The notes: a model not told the origin generated them from the sequence alone. Numbered from the stretch's first letter, positions 8,977 through 17,158 are shown. The stretch is DNA of 64,000 nucleotides from Candidatus Dadabacteria bacterium (GCA_951812945.1 CATOTB010000001.1:1-64000), one strand, 5' to 3'. Numbers and translations are program-made.

Positions 8977-11148
8977 ATGACAAGACTTTGGATTGTGCGA
9001 AGCGGCAGGAAAGGCGAATTCGAGGCACCCGCCCTTGAGCGGAATGAAATGTTTCTCGGCTGGGAAAACATGGGAGACCTGCGGGGCTTCAAAGACCGAG
9101 ACGCAATGCTTGAAGGTCTCAGAAAAGCGTATCCCGACTCCCCCAAGGGAAGGCTTAGTAAATGGGCCACCCAGCTTTATCGTTTCGTGAACGATATCCG
9201 GGCGGGAGATTTGGTGGTCATGCCCGGCAAAAGAAAAAAAGGCGTCTTCATTGGCGAGGTGGACGGAGAATACCGTTTTGACCCTAGTTCCGAGCTCAGA
9301 CACTCGCGCCGGGTTAGGTGGAACGAGGAACCGGTGCCGCGCGATGTTTTCAAGGAAGACCTGCTTGGATCTTTTGACTCGTCGGGAACGCTTTTCGAGG
9401 TCATACGAAACGACGCCGTTACCCGCGTGCGTGCGGTTCTCGGGAACGGCACCGACCCCGGCACCGTGGAACCGGTGCGCTTTGAGTGGATACCGTTTTA
9501 TGAGGCCCTCGCTAACAGGCTGCTTGATTTCGCAGACAGAAGAAAAGAGCTTCTCGCCAGAATATTCGCCGTTAAGTCCCGTATGGATAAGGACGACATC
9601 CCGTTTACGAATCTTGAGGACATACGCGCAGACGGATCCAAAGGGCCTTTAAAAGACATCTGCCCCTTTACTTCCATGGGAACTTTCAGCAGGAGCATTA
9701 AACCTGCCAACAGAAAAATTATTGCCCACGCGTTTGCCGAATCTTTCGGAGTTCCCGAACCGTGGCCGGATTTCCCCGCCCCCGATGAAACGGGAATACC
9801 TCTTCTTTACGCCGCAAAATCGTGGTTTTTCAGCTTTGAAAAAGACCGCGGACGTGATGACATCGACAAGCTCTGGGAAATTTTTGAACGTGCGATAAGT
9901 CTTGCGGAATCTGACGATGAAGAAAACAAGGTTGCGTTCATAAATGCCTACAACGATGCCCTGCGGGTTAAAAACGTAGCCTGGAATCTGACGATGGGAC
10001 TTTACTGGATCCGGCCTCGGAATTTCCCGACGCTGGATGAAAACTCGCGAGAATATATCGCTGGGAAGCTCGACATTCCGCTTCCCCAGAATGTTCCCGA
10101 CGCAACCGGATACCTGGAAATCATTGACGCGCTCAAGGCTAGGTTCAAGGAAAAAGACTGCCCGGTTCATTCATTTCCCGAACTCAGCTTGGCCGCGTGG
10201 GAAAACGAGCCGTTGCCACCTCAGCCGAAACCAGATCCGCAGCCACATGAACCTAAGACTGAGTTGCCCCGTTATTCCGTTGACGACATAATGGAAGACG
10301 GCTGCTTCCTTGAGCGCTCAGGGCTTGAAGAGATTCTGGAGATCATGAAGAACAAGAAAAACATAGTCCTGCAGGGCCCACCCGGCACGGGAAAGACTTG
10401 GCTTGCGAAAAAGCTCGCGTTCGCCCTTGTGGGGTTTCGCGCCGAGAATTATGTCCGTGCCGTACAGTTTCATCCCAACCTTTCATACGAAGACTTCGTG
10501 CGGGGATGGCGCCCCTCGGGCGACGGAAAGCTCGGGCTGGTCGATGGCACGTTTCTGGAAATGGTGGAGACCGCCAGACGGTCTCCACAAAAAAGCCATG
10601 TCGTCGTCATAGAGGAAATAAACAGGGGAAACCCGGCCCAGATTTTCGGCGAGCTGCTGACCCTTCTCGAAGCTGATAAAAGAACGAAGGATTCGGCCCT
10701 TGCACTTTGCTATCCCAGATCAGAGGGGGAAAGGGTGTTCATCCCTGAAAATCTCTATGTTATCGGAACCATGAACATAGCCGACCGTTCGCTCGCCCTA
10801 GTAGATTTCGCACTCAGGAGGCGTTTCGCGTTCATTGACCTGGAACCCCTGCTGAACGAGCGCTGGCGTAAGTGGTGCAATGAAAAATGCGGCATCGATT
10901 ACGCGGTTCTTGACAGAATCCGCCAGCGGGTCGCTTCACTTAACCGTCGAATATCTGACGACCCGGGCCTCGGCCCCCAGTTCCGGATCGGCCACAGCTA
11001 CGTCACACCGGGTCGAAGAGTCGAGGATCCCGAGGAGTGGTTCCGTCGGGTAGTGACTACGGAGATCTCTCCCCTTCTCGAGGAGTACTGGTTCGACAAT
11101 TCTGAAAGGGCTAGGGAAGCCGTGAAGGACATTCTTGAAGGAGACTGA
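8977..11148 (+). CDS. mcrB: McrB-type AAA+ restriction GTPase with PUA/EVE-like reader domain
   Basis: This is the motor and recognition subunit of a modification-dependent restriction system. Residues 1-150 (LWIVRSGRKGEF..., GDLVVMPGKRKKGVFIGEV) resemble the PUA/EVE-like N-terminal domains that recognise modified bases. A middle helical region precedes the McrB AAA+ module: Walker A QGPPGTGKT at about 465-473, the McrB signature EEINRGN at about 545-551 and sensor segment GTMNIADRS at about 595. A Pro-rich linker (PPQPKPDPQPHEPK) separates reader and motor. The gene lies 2 bases upstream of mcrC, so the two form an operon. A purine-rich ribosome site precedes the ATG. E. coli McrB uses GTP; nucleotide preference cannot be told here. 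Confidence 0.93.
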   Translation: MTRLWIVRSGRKGEFEAPALERNEMFLGWENMGDLRGFKDRDAMLEGLRKAYPDSPKGRLSKWATQLYRFVNDIRAGDLVVMPGKRKKGVFIGEVDGEYRFDPSSELRHSRRVRWNEEPVPRDVFKEDLLGSFDSSGTLFEVIRNDAVTRVRAVLGNGTDPGTVEPVRFEWIPFYEALANRLLDFADRRKELLARIFAVKSRMDKDDIPFTNLEDIRADGSKGPLKDICPFTSMGTFSRSIKPANRKIIAHAFAESFGVPEPWPDFPAPDETGIPLLYAAKSWFFSFEKDRGRDDIDKLWEIFERAISLAESDDEENKVAFINAYNDALRVKNVAWNLTMGLYWIRPRNFPTLDENSREYIAGKLDIPLPQNVPDATGYLEIIDALKARFKEKDCPVHSFPELSLAAWENEPLPPQPKPDPQPHEPKTELPRYSVDDIMEDGCFLERSGLEEILEIMKNKKNIVLQGPPGTGKTWLAKKLAFALVGFRAENYVRAVQFHPNLSYEDFVRGWRPSGDGKLGLVDGTFLEMVETARRSPQKSHVVVIEEINRGNPAQIFGELLTLLEADKRTKDSALALCYPRSEGERVFIPENLYVIGTMNIADRSLALVDFALRRRFAFIDLEPLLNERWRKWCNEKCGIDYAVLDRIRQRVASLNRRISDDPGLGPQFRIGHSYVTPGRRVEDPEEWFRRVVTTEISPLLEEYWFDNSERAREAVKDILEGD

Positions 11149-11150
11149 CC

Positions 11151-12293
11151 GTGAATGTTTTGGCGCAGGAGCATGCGGGGCAAAACCTAGAGGAAGTGAG
11201 CCTAATTGGCCGCATTCCCGTGCGCAACGTCTGGCTTCTCATGCTTTACGCGTCCCGGCTGCTGCGCTACCTTGACGCCAAGGACAGAAGGGCCGTCGAG
11301 GAGAGCCCTGATGACATCCCTGATCTCGTGGCGGAGATACTGACGCGGGAAGTCTCGCGGCGCATCAAGCGCAATCTCAGCTTCGGGTATTGGAGGCGGG
11401 AGGCCGTCCTGAGACGCGTGCGTGGCAGAATAGACCTGCTGAGGACTGAACGCGGTCGTTTACTCGAACGTGCCAAGATCGCGTGTCGTTTTGAGGAGAT
11501 GACGGTTGACACTCCGCGGAATCGATTTGTTCGCGCGGCCCTTGAAAGAATAGCCGGGGTTGTGCACGACAGGGAACTTGCGCGCGAATGCAGGTCGCTT
11601 GGGGCGACCCTGAGACAACTCGGCGTTGCCGGGGAAAAACCCGGGCGGGGCGAAGTTTCGGTTTACAGGTTCGGGCGACATGACGCGGATGACCGGCAGA
11701 TGGTTTTTGCGGCTCGGCTGGCGCTTGAACTCGCGCTTCCTTCCGAGGCGAGCGGGGCCGCTCTTCCATTTCTTCCGGAGCGCGAGAATAAGCGCTGGAT
11801 AAGAAACCTTTACGAAAAGGCGGTGGCCGGGTTCTACGAGATGGTTCTTTCCGGCAAGGGTTGGAGAGTCCGCCCGGGAGAAACTCTCCGCTGGCCAACG
11901 GAGAAGGAAACCCCCGGCATCCGACGGATTCTTCCCTCCATGAAGACCGATATCGTGCTTGAGCACGCGGGGCGCGGACGTCGCATCGTCATAGACACGA
12001 AGTTCACTTCAATAGTCACAGCGGGGAGGTACAGGGAAGAGACCCTGCGCAGCAATTACGTATACCAGATTTATGCCTACCTGAGATCCCAGGAAGGGGG
12101 CGGCAGACCGTTTGCGAACGTTTCGGAGGGAATTCTGCTTCACCCTTCCATCGGAGGCGAGATGATAAACGAAGCGGTGGTGATACAGGGTCATGAAATA
12201 CGGTTCGCCACCGTCAATCTCGCGGCGGGGGCGAGAGAGATAAGACGGCAGCTTCTTAACGTTATAGGAGACGGCGGTTCGGACCTGGCTTAA
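11151..12293 (+). CDS. mcrC: McrC-type endonuclease subunit
   Basis: This 380-residue protein is the nuclease partner of McrB. The N-terminal half (IPVRNVWLLMLYASRLL) is typical of McrC/LlaJI-type subunits. The C-terminal PD-(D/E)xK core is visible as KTDIVLEHAG (D at about 265) and VIDTKF (D about 282, K about 284). The start is a GTG 2 bases after the mcrB stop; the nearby ATG at 11155 is in another frame. Tight spacing implies co-translation. The only unusual feature is the high Arg content of the middle third. Confidence 0.92.
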   Translation: MNVLAQEHAGQNLEEVSLIGRIPVRNVWLLMLYASRLLRYLDAKDRRAVEESPDDIPDLVAEILTREVSRRIKRNLSFGYWRREAVLRRVRGRIDLLRTERGRLLERAKIACRFEEMTVDTPRNRFVRAALERIAGVVHDRELARECRSLGATLRQLGVAGEKPGRGEVSVYRFGRHDADDRQMVFAARLALELALPSEASGAALPFLPERENKRWIRNLYEKAVAGFYEMVLSGKGWRVRPGETLRWPTEKETPGIRRILPSMKTDIVLEHAGRGRRIVIDTKFTSIVTAGRYREETLRSNYVYQIYAYLRSQEGGGRPFANVSEGILLHPSIGGEMINEAVVIQGHEIRFATVNLAAGAREIRRQLLNVIGDGGSDLA

Positions 12294-12480
12294 GAACGGT
12301 GGGGTGAGCTTTGTTTTCGGTTGCCACAAACACCTCATGAATAAAGATGGACAAACAGCAAATTAATTATAGTTACAGCAAGAATGCCTTCGCTTTCTTG
12401 AGCTCAACTGAGAACCCATGGATTGGTAAGCAACATAATCATAAATACAAAAAAATTGGTGCTTAACAGGAGACTTCTGA

Positions 12481-13248
12481 ATGAAATTTATACATACCGA
12501 TCTCGGAAATCGTCGTCGCGGAGAGATTGTAGAAGTTACCTTAACTAGGGCCGCAAATGTTCGGTTAATGAACACCCCTAACTTCAATAACTACAAAAAT
12601 GGGCGGAAACATACGTTTTACGGGGGACTAGCAAAGCGCTCGCCAATTAATATACAGATTCCCAGTTCAGGCCATTGGCATGTAACTGTTGATATGCAGG
12701 GGCTAAGAGGGAGCACGAAAGCGTCTGTTAGAGTTCTCCCCGGTGCTCTACCAGAAATAAAGGAAAAGCCTCTATCGCAAGTGCCAAGTCTCGTTAGGGA
12801 TGACGTACCGACTGCCACAAAAACAAGTGGAGAAACATATGATGTTTTTATCTCTCATGCATCTGAAGACAAAGAAGCTATCGTTAGACCATTGGCAAAC
12901 GCTCTAATCAGAAAAGGGTTAAAAGTATGGTATGACGAGATGACGTTGAAGATTGGTGACAGTTTAAGGCAGAAAATTGATAAGGGCTTAGCCAACAGTC
13001 GTGTTGGATTAGTTGTGCTGTCTCCTTCGTTTATCGACAAAGGATGGACTAATTATGAACTTGATGGAATAGTCTCAAAAACCGTTTCGGGTGAACAAGT
13101 TCTTCTTCCCATTTGGCACAATATTACAAAGCAGCAAGTCATTGACTATAGTCCATCCCTTGCTGATAAAGTAGCTCGAAGTACGGCAACTCATACGGTT
13201 GAAGAAATCGCTAGTGAGATAGCTGGTCTACTGAGAAAAAATCAATAG
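12481..13248 (+). CDS. DUF1883-TIR domain protein (predicted NADase effector)
   Basis: This 255-residue protein has two domains. Residues 1-86 match DUF1883 (MKFIHTDLGNRRRGEIVEVT, then FYGGLAKRSP and SSGHWHVTVD). Residues 118-250 form a TIR domain (YDVFISHASEDKE, then VGLVVLSPSFIDKGW). The glutamate expected to be catalytic in NAD-cleaving TIR domains is present, E193 in WTNYELDG. Bacterial TIR effectors deplete NAD during abortive infection. No sensor such as an Argonaute or Thoeris partner sits beside it, so DUF1883 may be its own sensing domain. It lies 187 bases after mcrC on the same strand and is probably a separate unit. Confidence 0.88.
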   Translation: MKFIHTDLGNRRRGEIVEVTLTRAANVRLMNTPNFNNYKNGRKHTFYGGLAKRSPINIQIPSSGHWHVTVDMQGLRGSTKASVRVLPGALPEIKEKPLSQVPSLVRDDVPTATKTSGETYDVFISHASEDKEAIVRPLANALIRKGLKVWYDEMTLKIGDSLRQKIDKGLANSRVGLVVLSPSFIDKGWTNYELDGIVSKTVSGEQVLLPIWHNITKQQVIDYSPSLADKVARSTATHTVEEIASEIAGLLRKNQ

Positions 13249-13380
13249 TGCTCAAAGTCTTTCGTAGATTCACTCTCGGCCTTCTTGTATCATCACCGCT
13301 TTGATATTTTTGATTTTTCCGTGAATATCAAAGTTCTCCTCTCTATTACGGTTTTGGATATAGAGCGTCAATCAGGATTA

Positions 13381-13427
13381 GAGTGGTCTGAAAAACTAGA
13401 CAGGGTTTTAAGTGTATCGAACAAAAT
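13381..13427. repeat. Second IS3-like terminal remnant
   Basis: GAGTGGTCTGAAAAACTAGA and the following TTTTAAGTGTATCGAACAAA align with the repeat at 8513-8560. It sits directly before the dead glycosyltransferase tail at 13459, consistent with an insertion-sequence scar at a junction. Confidence 0.3.
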
Positions 13428-13458
13428 CAGATCCAAAACTCACACAGTGCCAACCACG

Positions 13459-13659
13459 AGCCCCTTAACTATTCTCTCAACCCTTCTCTCCCACGCGTAC
13501 TCCGCCACGTCTGCCTAGGCCCGCTCCGAAATCTAGGCGCAAAGCTTGCAATCCCCGAGCACACACCCAAGGACCCGAATAAACTCCTCCGCGTTGTCAG
13601 GAGGCACAATGACCGCGTTCTCTCCCGGCCTCAGCACCTCAAAAACCGACGGAACCCCA
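13459..13659 (-). pseudogene. Dead 3' tail of a glycosyltransferase gene
   Basis: This stretch is a diverged copy of the 3' end of the glycosyltransferase gene at 17754-18905, in the same orientation. Its minus-strand translation keeps VLRPGEN, the IPPDN-like segment and WERRVERIV, but two in-frame TAG codons (13515-13517 and 13533-13535) replace residues that are arginine in the intact gene. Only about the last 65 codons remain. The two copies lie about 4.3 kb apart. Confidence 0.75.
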
Positions 13660-13683
13660 TCTCAAAACAACCTAGATCATCTG

Positions 13684-13896
13684 CAGATGGAATGGGACAG
13701 TCTTTATGGGCAACGCGGTGACCTATTTCATGGACGAGAGCAACTGCCAAAACAGCAGCTTGCAAACAACACCTTCAAGCTATGCGGTAAAATTATCCTT
13801 ACGATTGCCAGTCGAAACGGCGTTAACATTCCCGCATCTGCCAATACGCATTTCGGAATCAAGTATACTGAGGTCAATGACGAGAAAACGGTTTAA
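13684..13896 (+). pseudogene. C-terminal fragment with HEPN-like Rx4H motif
   Basis: The last 70 codons of an open frame read MEWDSLYGQRGDLFHGREQ and on to NTHFGIKYTEVNDEKTV. The RGDLFH segment is an Rx4H motif in a context like HEPN ribonuclease domains. Its upstream part is antisense to the dead glycosyltransferase tail, so no native start exists. I read it as the 3' remnant of a HEPN-type gene cut at the recombination junction near 13660. Confidence 0.4.
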
Positions 13897-14033
13897 TCTT
13901 CTGCCAAGTACGCCCTTATGGATAAAATCCGCATGAAATTAGCAACCATGCGGGGACTCCTAGCCATTGGAAAATTGATGCATAATATATTTGTGTATGC
14001 CGGAACTCTCCTGAGATATATACGGAGCGGACA

Positions 14034-14948
14034 ATGACAACCCCTGAACGTCTCATAAATATCTTCGCCTATGGCAATGAAACGCATGTGCACTCAATGG
14101 GATGGAAGGCTTATGAGAGAAAAGGAAATGACAAAGATTTATTTTCTTTTCTCCACTCCAGAGCATCAATTGACCATAAAACAGCGGAGCGAATCAAAAT
14201 CAGAGAGTCAATCAAATGGGAGAAATTCAACTCTATGAACCGCCTGAATGAAACAGTCAATATATTGATGTCATACGGTTTGATTTCGGATAATGACCTA
14301 TACTGCATAACACCTATCGTTAACGGGAATGCAATAATGGAAGATATAAAGGATGCTCTTTATTCTGCATCCATTCCCGATTACCTAAAATTATACATGA
14401 CAGAGGATGGATTTGATTTTCCTAACCTCATTGATGACGACTATTTCAAAGCAATTCGTATTCTGTGGAATGAAAAGAAGTACATATCTTGCCTTAAATT
14501 AGTGTTTTCTGCGGTAGATACGTTTGGGTTTGTTGAATACGGAGATTCCGGAAATGGCTTTACTAAGTGGTTAGATGAATTTTGTGACTTGCAATCAATC
14601 GGAGTGACTTCAAAGGAACTATGGGAACTCAGAAATTCCTTGGTTCACATGACTAATCTTTTGTCGCGCAGGGTTATTGACGGATCTGTAAGACAATTAA
14701 TTCCATCAATTGCCTCTATAGGGGCTGCAGCAATTCCAAGTACTGGAAATAGCGAAAGATTCCATGTGGCAAGATTTATTATCGTAATTCTCCCAAAAGG
14801 GATAGAAAATTGGCTTGTCACATACAATAAGGATCGGGAGAAAATTTCTCAGTTTATCGATAGATATGATACTGTAATTTCAGAAGCAAGGCTGGTTGTC
14901 AGCTATAGAGTTGATGGGGAATACTCATCTTGGCATCCCCGATCTTAG
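14034..14948 (+). CDS. Unknown protein with HEPN-like Rx4H motif (304 aa)
   Basis: This 304-residue soluble protein is not recognised as a whole. It is mostly helical. ELRNSLVHM (residues about 199-207) contains R-N-S-L-V-H, an Rx4H motif typical of HEPN ribonucleases, at the start of a predicted helix. No transmembrane segment or signal is seen. It sits in the defence island between a HEPN-like fragment and a toxin-antitoxin operon, so a toxin or abortive-infection role is plausible. The frame is complete and its AT-rich composition differs from the housekeeping genes, suggesting transfer. Confidence 0.7.
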   Translation: MTTPERLINIFAYGNETHVHSMGWKAYERKGNDKDLFSFLHSRASIDHKTAERIKIRESIKWEKFNSMNRLNETVNILMSYGLISDNDLYCITPIVNGNAIMEDIKDALYSASIPDYLKLYMTEDGFDFPNLIDDDYFKAIRILWNEKKYISCLKLVFSAVDTFGFVEYGDSGNGFTKWLDEFCDLQSIGVTSKELWELRNSLVHMTNLLSRRVIDGSVRQLIPSIASIGAAAIPSTGNSERFHVARFIIVILPKGIENWLVTYNKDREKISQFIDRYDTVISEARLVVSYRVDGEYSSWHPRS

Positions 14949-15180
14949 GTCAAACACACGGCATATTGCGGTTCCTGAATTTGCATATCCAATTTTAAGC
15001 CTGCTACCAGCTGTACTTACCAATCTGAGGAGTATAAAAAACGAAAATCAGAGAGAACTGCTCGATAGTATTCGGAAACGAGACTTGGTCTTGTCAGAGT
15101 TTCAGTGGGAATATATCTGGAGCTTAGAGCAGGCTAAACAGTTGATGATAGAAGTGGACCCCAAAAACTTGCGAAGGTAA
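14914..15180 (+). CDS. Short open frame, probable 5'-truncated gene
   Basis: The frame overlaps the end of the HEPN-like gene by 35 bases. From about 14950 it reads like real protein (PEFAYPILSLLPAVLTNL, then ELLDSIRKRDLVLSEFQWEY). The overlapping part does not look native, so this may be the tail of a gene whose 5' end was lost. The last codons overlap a 20-base match to the IS3-like ends. The function is unknown. Confidence 0.35.
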   Translation: MGNTHLGIPDLRSNTRHIAVPEFAYPILSLLPAVLTNLRSIKNENQRELLDSIRKRDLVLSEFQWEYIWSLEQAKQLMIEVDPKNLRR

Positions 15181-15215
15181 TTATGTATTTAGTTGCCCAA
15201 AAGAGAGAATAAAAA

Positions 15216-15341
15216 ATGATTGAAATGTATTATGTAATATTAGCGTTTTTAGCAGTATTTTTTTATGTGGATAACCGTTACTATCTACAGGAATTACCAA
15301 TAACACATGAAGATATACATAAATTGAGGGATATGTTTTAG
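15216..15341 (+). CDS. Possible 41-aa membrane microprotein
   Basis: MIEMYYVILAFLAVFFYVDN forms a single hydrophobic segment and a charged tail follows (ITHEDIHKLRDMF). A GAGAG element lies about 8 bases upstream of the ATG. It is too short for a family call. Small single-span peptides are common next to toxin-antitoxin loci, but this could be chance. Confidence 0.3.
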   Translation: MIEMYYVILAFLAVFFYVDNRYYLQELPITHEDIHKLRDMF

Positions 15342-15611
15342 GGAATATCAATTTCCTCATCTCTGATTTCTTTTTCTATACATTTACGAATATTCTCATC
15401 CACTTCGTCCCAATCGTATGTTACAAAATGAAAAAAGCTATCCCGTCTTGTCGATTTGGGTAAGTTCACTTCTGCTTTAAACAACCTGTATAGTTTGCTT
15501 GAGCTAGGAGAAGGTAGTGCAGAAATATATTATCGAATGCTATTTAATATTGCCGGAGTCTTTGTTGGTATAGGACAGATGGAATCGTACGAAAAACACA
15601 ACCGCATCTAA
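15338..15611. other. Decayed segment with overlapping reading frames on both strands
   Basis: Two gene-like frames overlap antisense. On the minus strand, a stop-to-stop frame (15338-15534) without ATG ends FFHFVTYDWDEVDENIRK... On the plus strand, a stop-to-stop frame (15432-15611) reads LNNLYSLLELGEGSAEIYY... and ends QMESYEKHNRI. Neither has a convincing start, and I cannot tell which strand was coding. It is best described as the remains of one or two accessory genes. Confidence 0.3.
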
Positions 15612-15676
15612 TTCAATAGAAATTCTGAGCTTGCTCTTGTGAGAAATGCTGGATTTCAACAACCTAGACCATCCTT

Positions 15677-15705
15677 TTGACCAAAATCAATATTTACACT
15701 ATATT
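15677..15705 (+). promoter_or_regulatory. Sigma70-type promoter of the three-gene toxin-antitoxin operon
   Basis: TTGACC (15677-15682) and TATATT (15700-15705) are separated by 17 bases. Transcription would start near 15712, about 20 bases before the ATG of the first gene at 15735. Confidence 0.5.
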
Positions 15706-15734
15706 AAAAATGAATATTGATAGAAGGGCTAACA

Positions 15735-15998
15735 ATGCTGAAAGAGGAAATACTTATTGAAATAAGGGAGTATCTTGTCTCCAATCATGATGGCGATAAT
15801 ATGTCGCAAGTAGACACGCGTGCCTTGGAAAGAGGCGAGTTGATAAGCTCAAAATTGAGTCCGGGGGAGTCTCTTGAATATATTGATCAAATCAGAAGAG
15901 AAGGCAAGATTTCCAATGTTAAAATAATTGACGCCGGAACCTTGGGCGATGCGTATGACAACAATTCCAAATTAGTAGTTTACTGGGTGAACAGATAG
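15735..15998 (+). CDS. Unknown 87-aa protein heading the HicB-HicA operon
   Basis: The ATG at 15735 is preferred over the TTG at 15717 because GAAGGG lies at ribosome-site distance. The protein begins MLKEEILIEIREYLVSN and ends NNSKLVVYWVNR. It is soluble and charged, and I recognise no family. It lies 9 bases before the HicB-like gene and downstream of a good promoter, so the three genes are probably co-transcribed. A third component or regulator of the toxin-antitoxin is possible; this is inferred from context only. Confidence 0.65.
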   Translation: MLKEEILIEIREYLVSNHDGDNMSQVDTRALERGELISSKLSPGESLEYIDQIRREGKISNVKIIDAGTLGDAYDNNSKLVVYWVNR

Positions 15999-16007
15999 GA
16001 ACCTGAA

Positions 16008-16382
16008 ATGACTCAACAAACCACCGAAATAGACTTCTACAAAGAAACCATAAAAGTGATCGGTTACCGAGAAGACGGCCTTTGGTACGCTCTCGGGCTT
16101 GAAGTCAGCATCTTAGGACATGGGGAAACTTTTAAAGAAGCCGTGAGTTTGCTTGAGGAATTGATTCAGGATCAGATCGAGTTCTGCAATGAAAACGCCA
16201 TGTCGTATCATTACCGCTCCGAGGAAAAATATTTCCAGCTATATGAAGAATTGAAAAACAGGGAATCAAGAACTAAGAATGCGAAATCCGACAGATCTAT
16301 TACCTATTCACTCCCTACTGAAAATCAACGGCCGAAAATAGATCAGTTTTCCATCAGTCATTCAGGCGCTCTCTCAAGATAA
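16008..16382 (+). CDS. hicB: HicB-like antitoxin
   Basis: The first 70 residues have the HicB partial RNase H-like pattern (IKVIGYREDGLWYALGLEVS, then GHGETFKEAVSLLEELIQDQI). The C-terminal tail is Ser/Lys-rich and lacks an obvious helix-turn-helix or ribbon-helix-helix, so DNA binding is not evident. It lies 5 bases before the HicA-like toxin. The antitoxin-first order is less common than hicA-hicB but known. HicB neutralises HicA and often represses the operon. Confidence 0.75.
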   Translation: MTQQTTEIDFYKETIKVIGYREDGLWYALGLEVSILGHGETFKEAVSLLEELIQDQIEFCNENAMSYHYRSEEKYFQLYEELKNRESRTKNAKSDRSITYSLPTENQRPKIDQFSISHSGALSR

Positions 16383-16387
16383 AGTTC

Positions 16388-16621
16388 ATGTCCAGTTCCA
16401 AGGTTTATTCTTATCATGAACTTGTCAAGAAGATTTTAGATTATGATAGTCGATTTGAAATCAGACACGGGGGAAAGCATCCGAAGATCTATCATCCGGA
16501 TGTAGACGGCAGCAAAAAATCCTTCCCAATTCCTTTTCATGGAAAGAACAAGGCCGTTCCCAAGGGCTACTACAAAGAAATAGTAAGGCGATTTAATCTA
16601 CCGAGTGATTTTTTCGATTGA
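16388..16621 (+). CDS. hicA: HicA-like mRNA interferase toxin
   Basis: This 77-residue basic protein carries RHGGKHPKIYHP, which matches the HicA double-stranded-RNA-binding fold with its catalytic histidine in a G-x-H context. PFHGKNKAVPKGYYKEIVRRF matches the second conserved block. HicA toxins cleave mRNA. Its partner is immediately upstream. The length is typical for the family. Confidence 0.8.
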   Translation: MSSSKVYSYHELVKKILDYDSRFEIRHGGKHPKIYHPDVDGSKKSFPIPFHGKNKAVPKGYYKEIVRRFNLPSDFFD

Positions 16622-16723
16622 CACGTAGCAGCTAGAAAACTCTACAGAACAAGCTGATCAACAGGAATAAATTACCGCAAATTCATTCTAAAGACAGGTA
16701 TTGTCTAGCATCAACTAAATACT

Positions 16724-17158
16724 ATGGGAAAGATGATTTTGTTCAAAGCCATTACAATTGCTGTCGCGGTTTTACTGATTTCCGTTTCCTCCGCCTTCGC
16801 GATTAAAGAAAGCGACATGAATAAATACTCAACGATTTTCTGTCGGCACTACCTCGCGGGAGGAGGCAAACACCTTCTGGATGCCGTGGAGGAATTAAAA
16901 TCTCTGGAAGCTATAAAGCAAAAGGGAAACATTTTTTATTTCCTGAGAGAAGACCTTTGGAACATGATGACCTACAAAGGCAAAGAAGGCATTTTGATGC
17001 AGTTCAGTGCTTACTACGTATGCAGGTATCCGGGTACCTCTGGAGAATTGAAAACCAATGTTGAAGTGCGATTAAAGACTGGGAAAGCGGTAGCGGAATT
17101 TTCATACCAGAGAAATCCCGAGAAGTTTCCTTCCCCCGGTGTAGTTTTCGTAAAATAA
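16724..17158 (+). CDS. Secreted protein of unknown function (144 aa)
   Basis: A signal peptide is clear (MILFKAITIAVAVLLISVSS followed by AFA), with cleavage predicted after AFA. The ATG at 16733 gives a cleaner signal than 16724. Two cysteines remain in the mature part (FCRHYL, YYVCRY) and could form a disulphide. I do not recognise the family. It stands alone between the toxin-antitoxin operon and the convergent YHYH protein. Confidence 0.65.
   Translation: MGKMILFKAITIAVAVLLISVSSAFAIKESDMNKYSTIFCRHYLAGGGKHLLDAVEELKSLEAIKQKGNIFYFLREDLWNMMTYKGKEGILMQFSAYYVCRYPGTSGELKTNVEVRLKTGKAVAEFSYQRNPEKFPSPGVVFVK

Noticed and set aside
13285-13518. 77-codon open frame after the TIR gene
   Set aside because: It crosses the IS-like repeat and is antisense to the dead glycosyltransferase tail.
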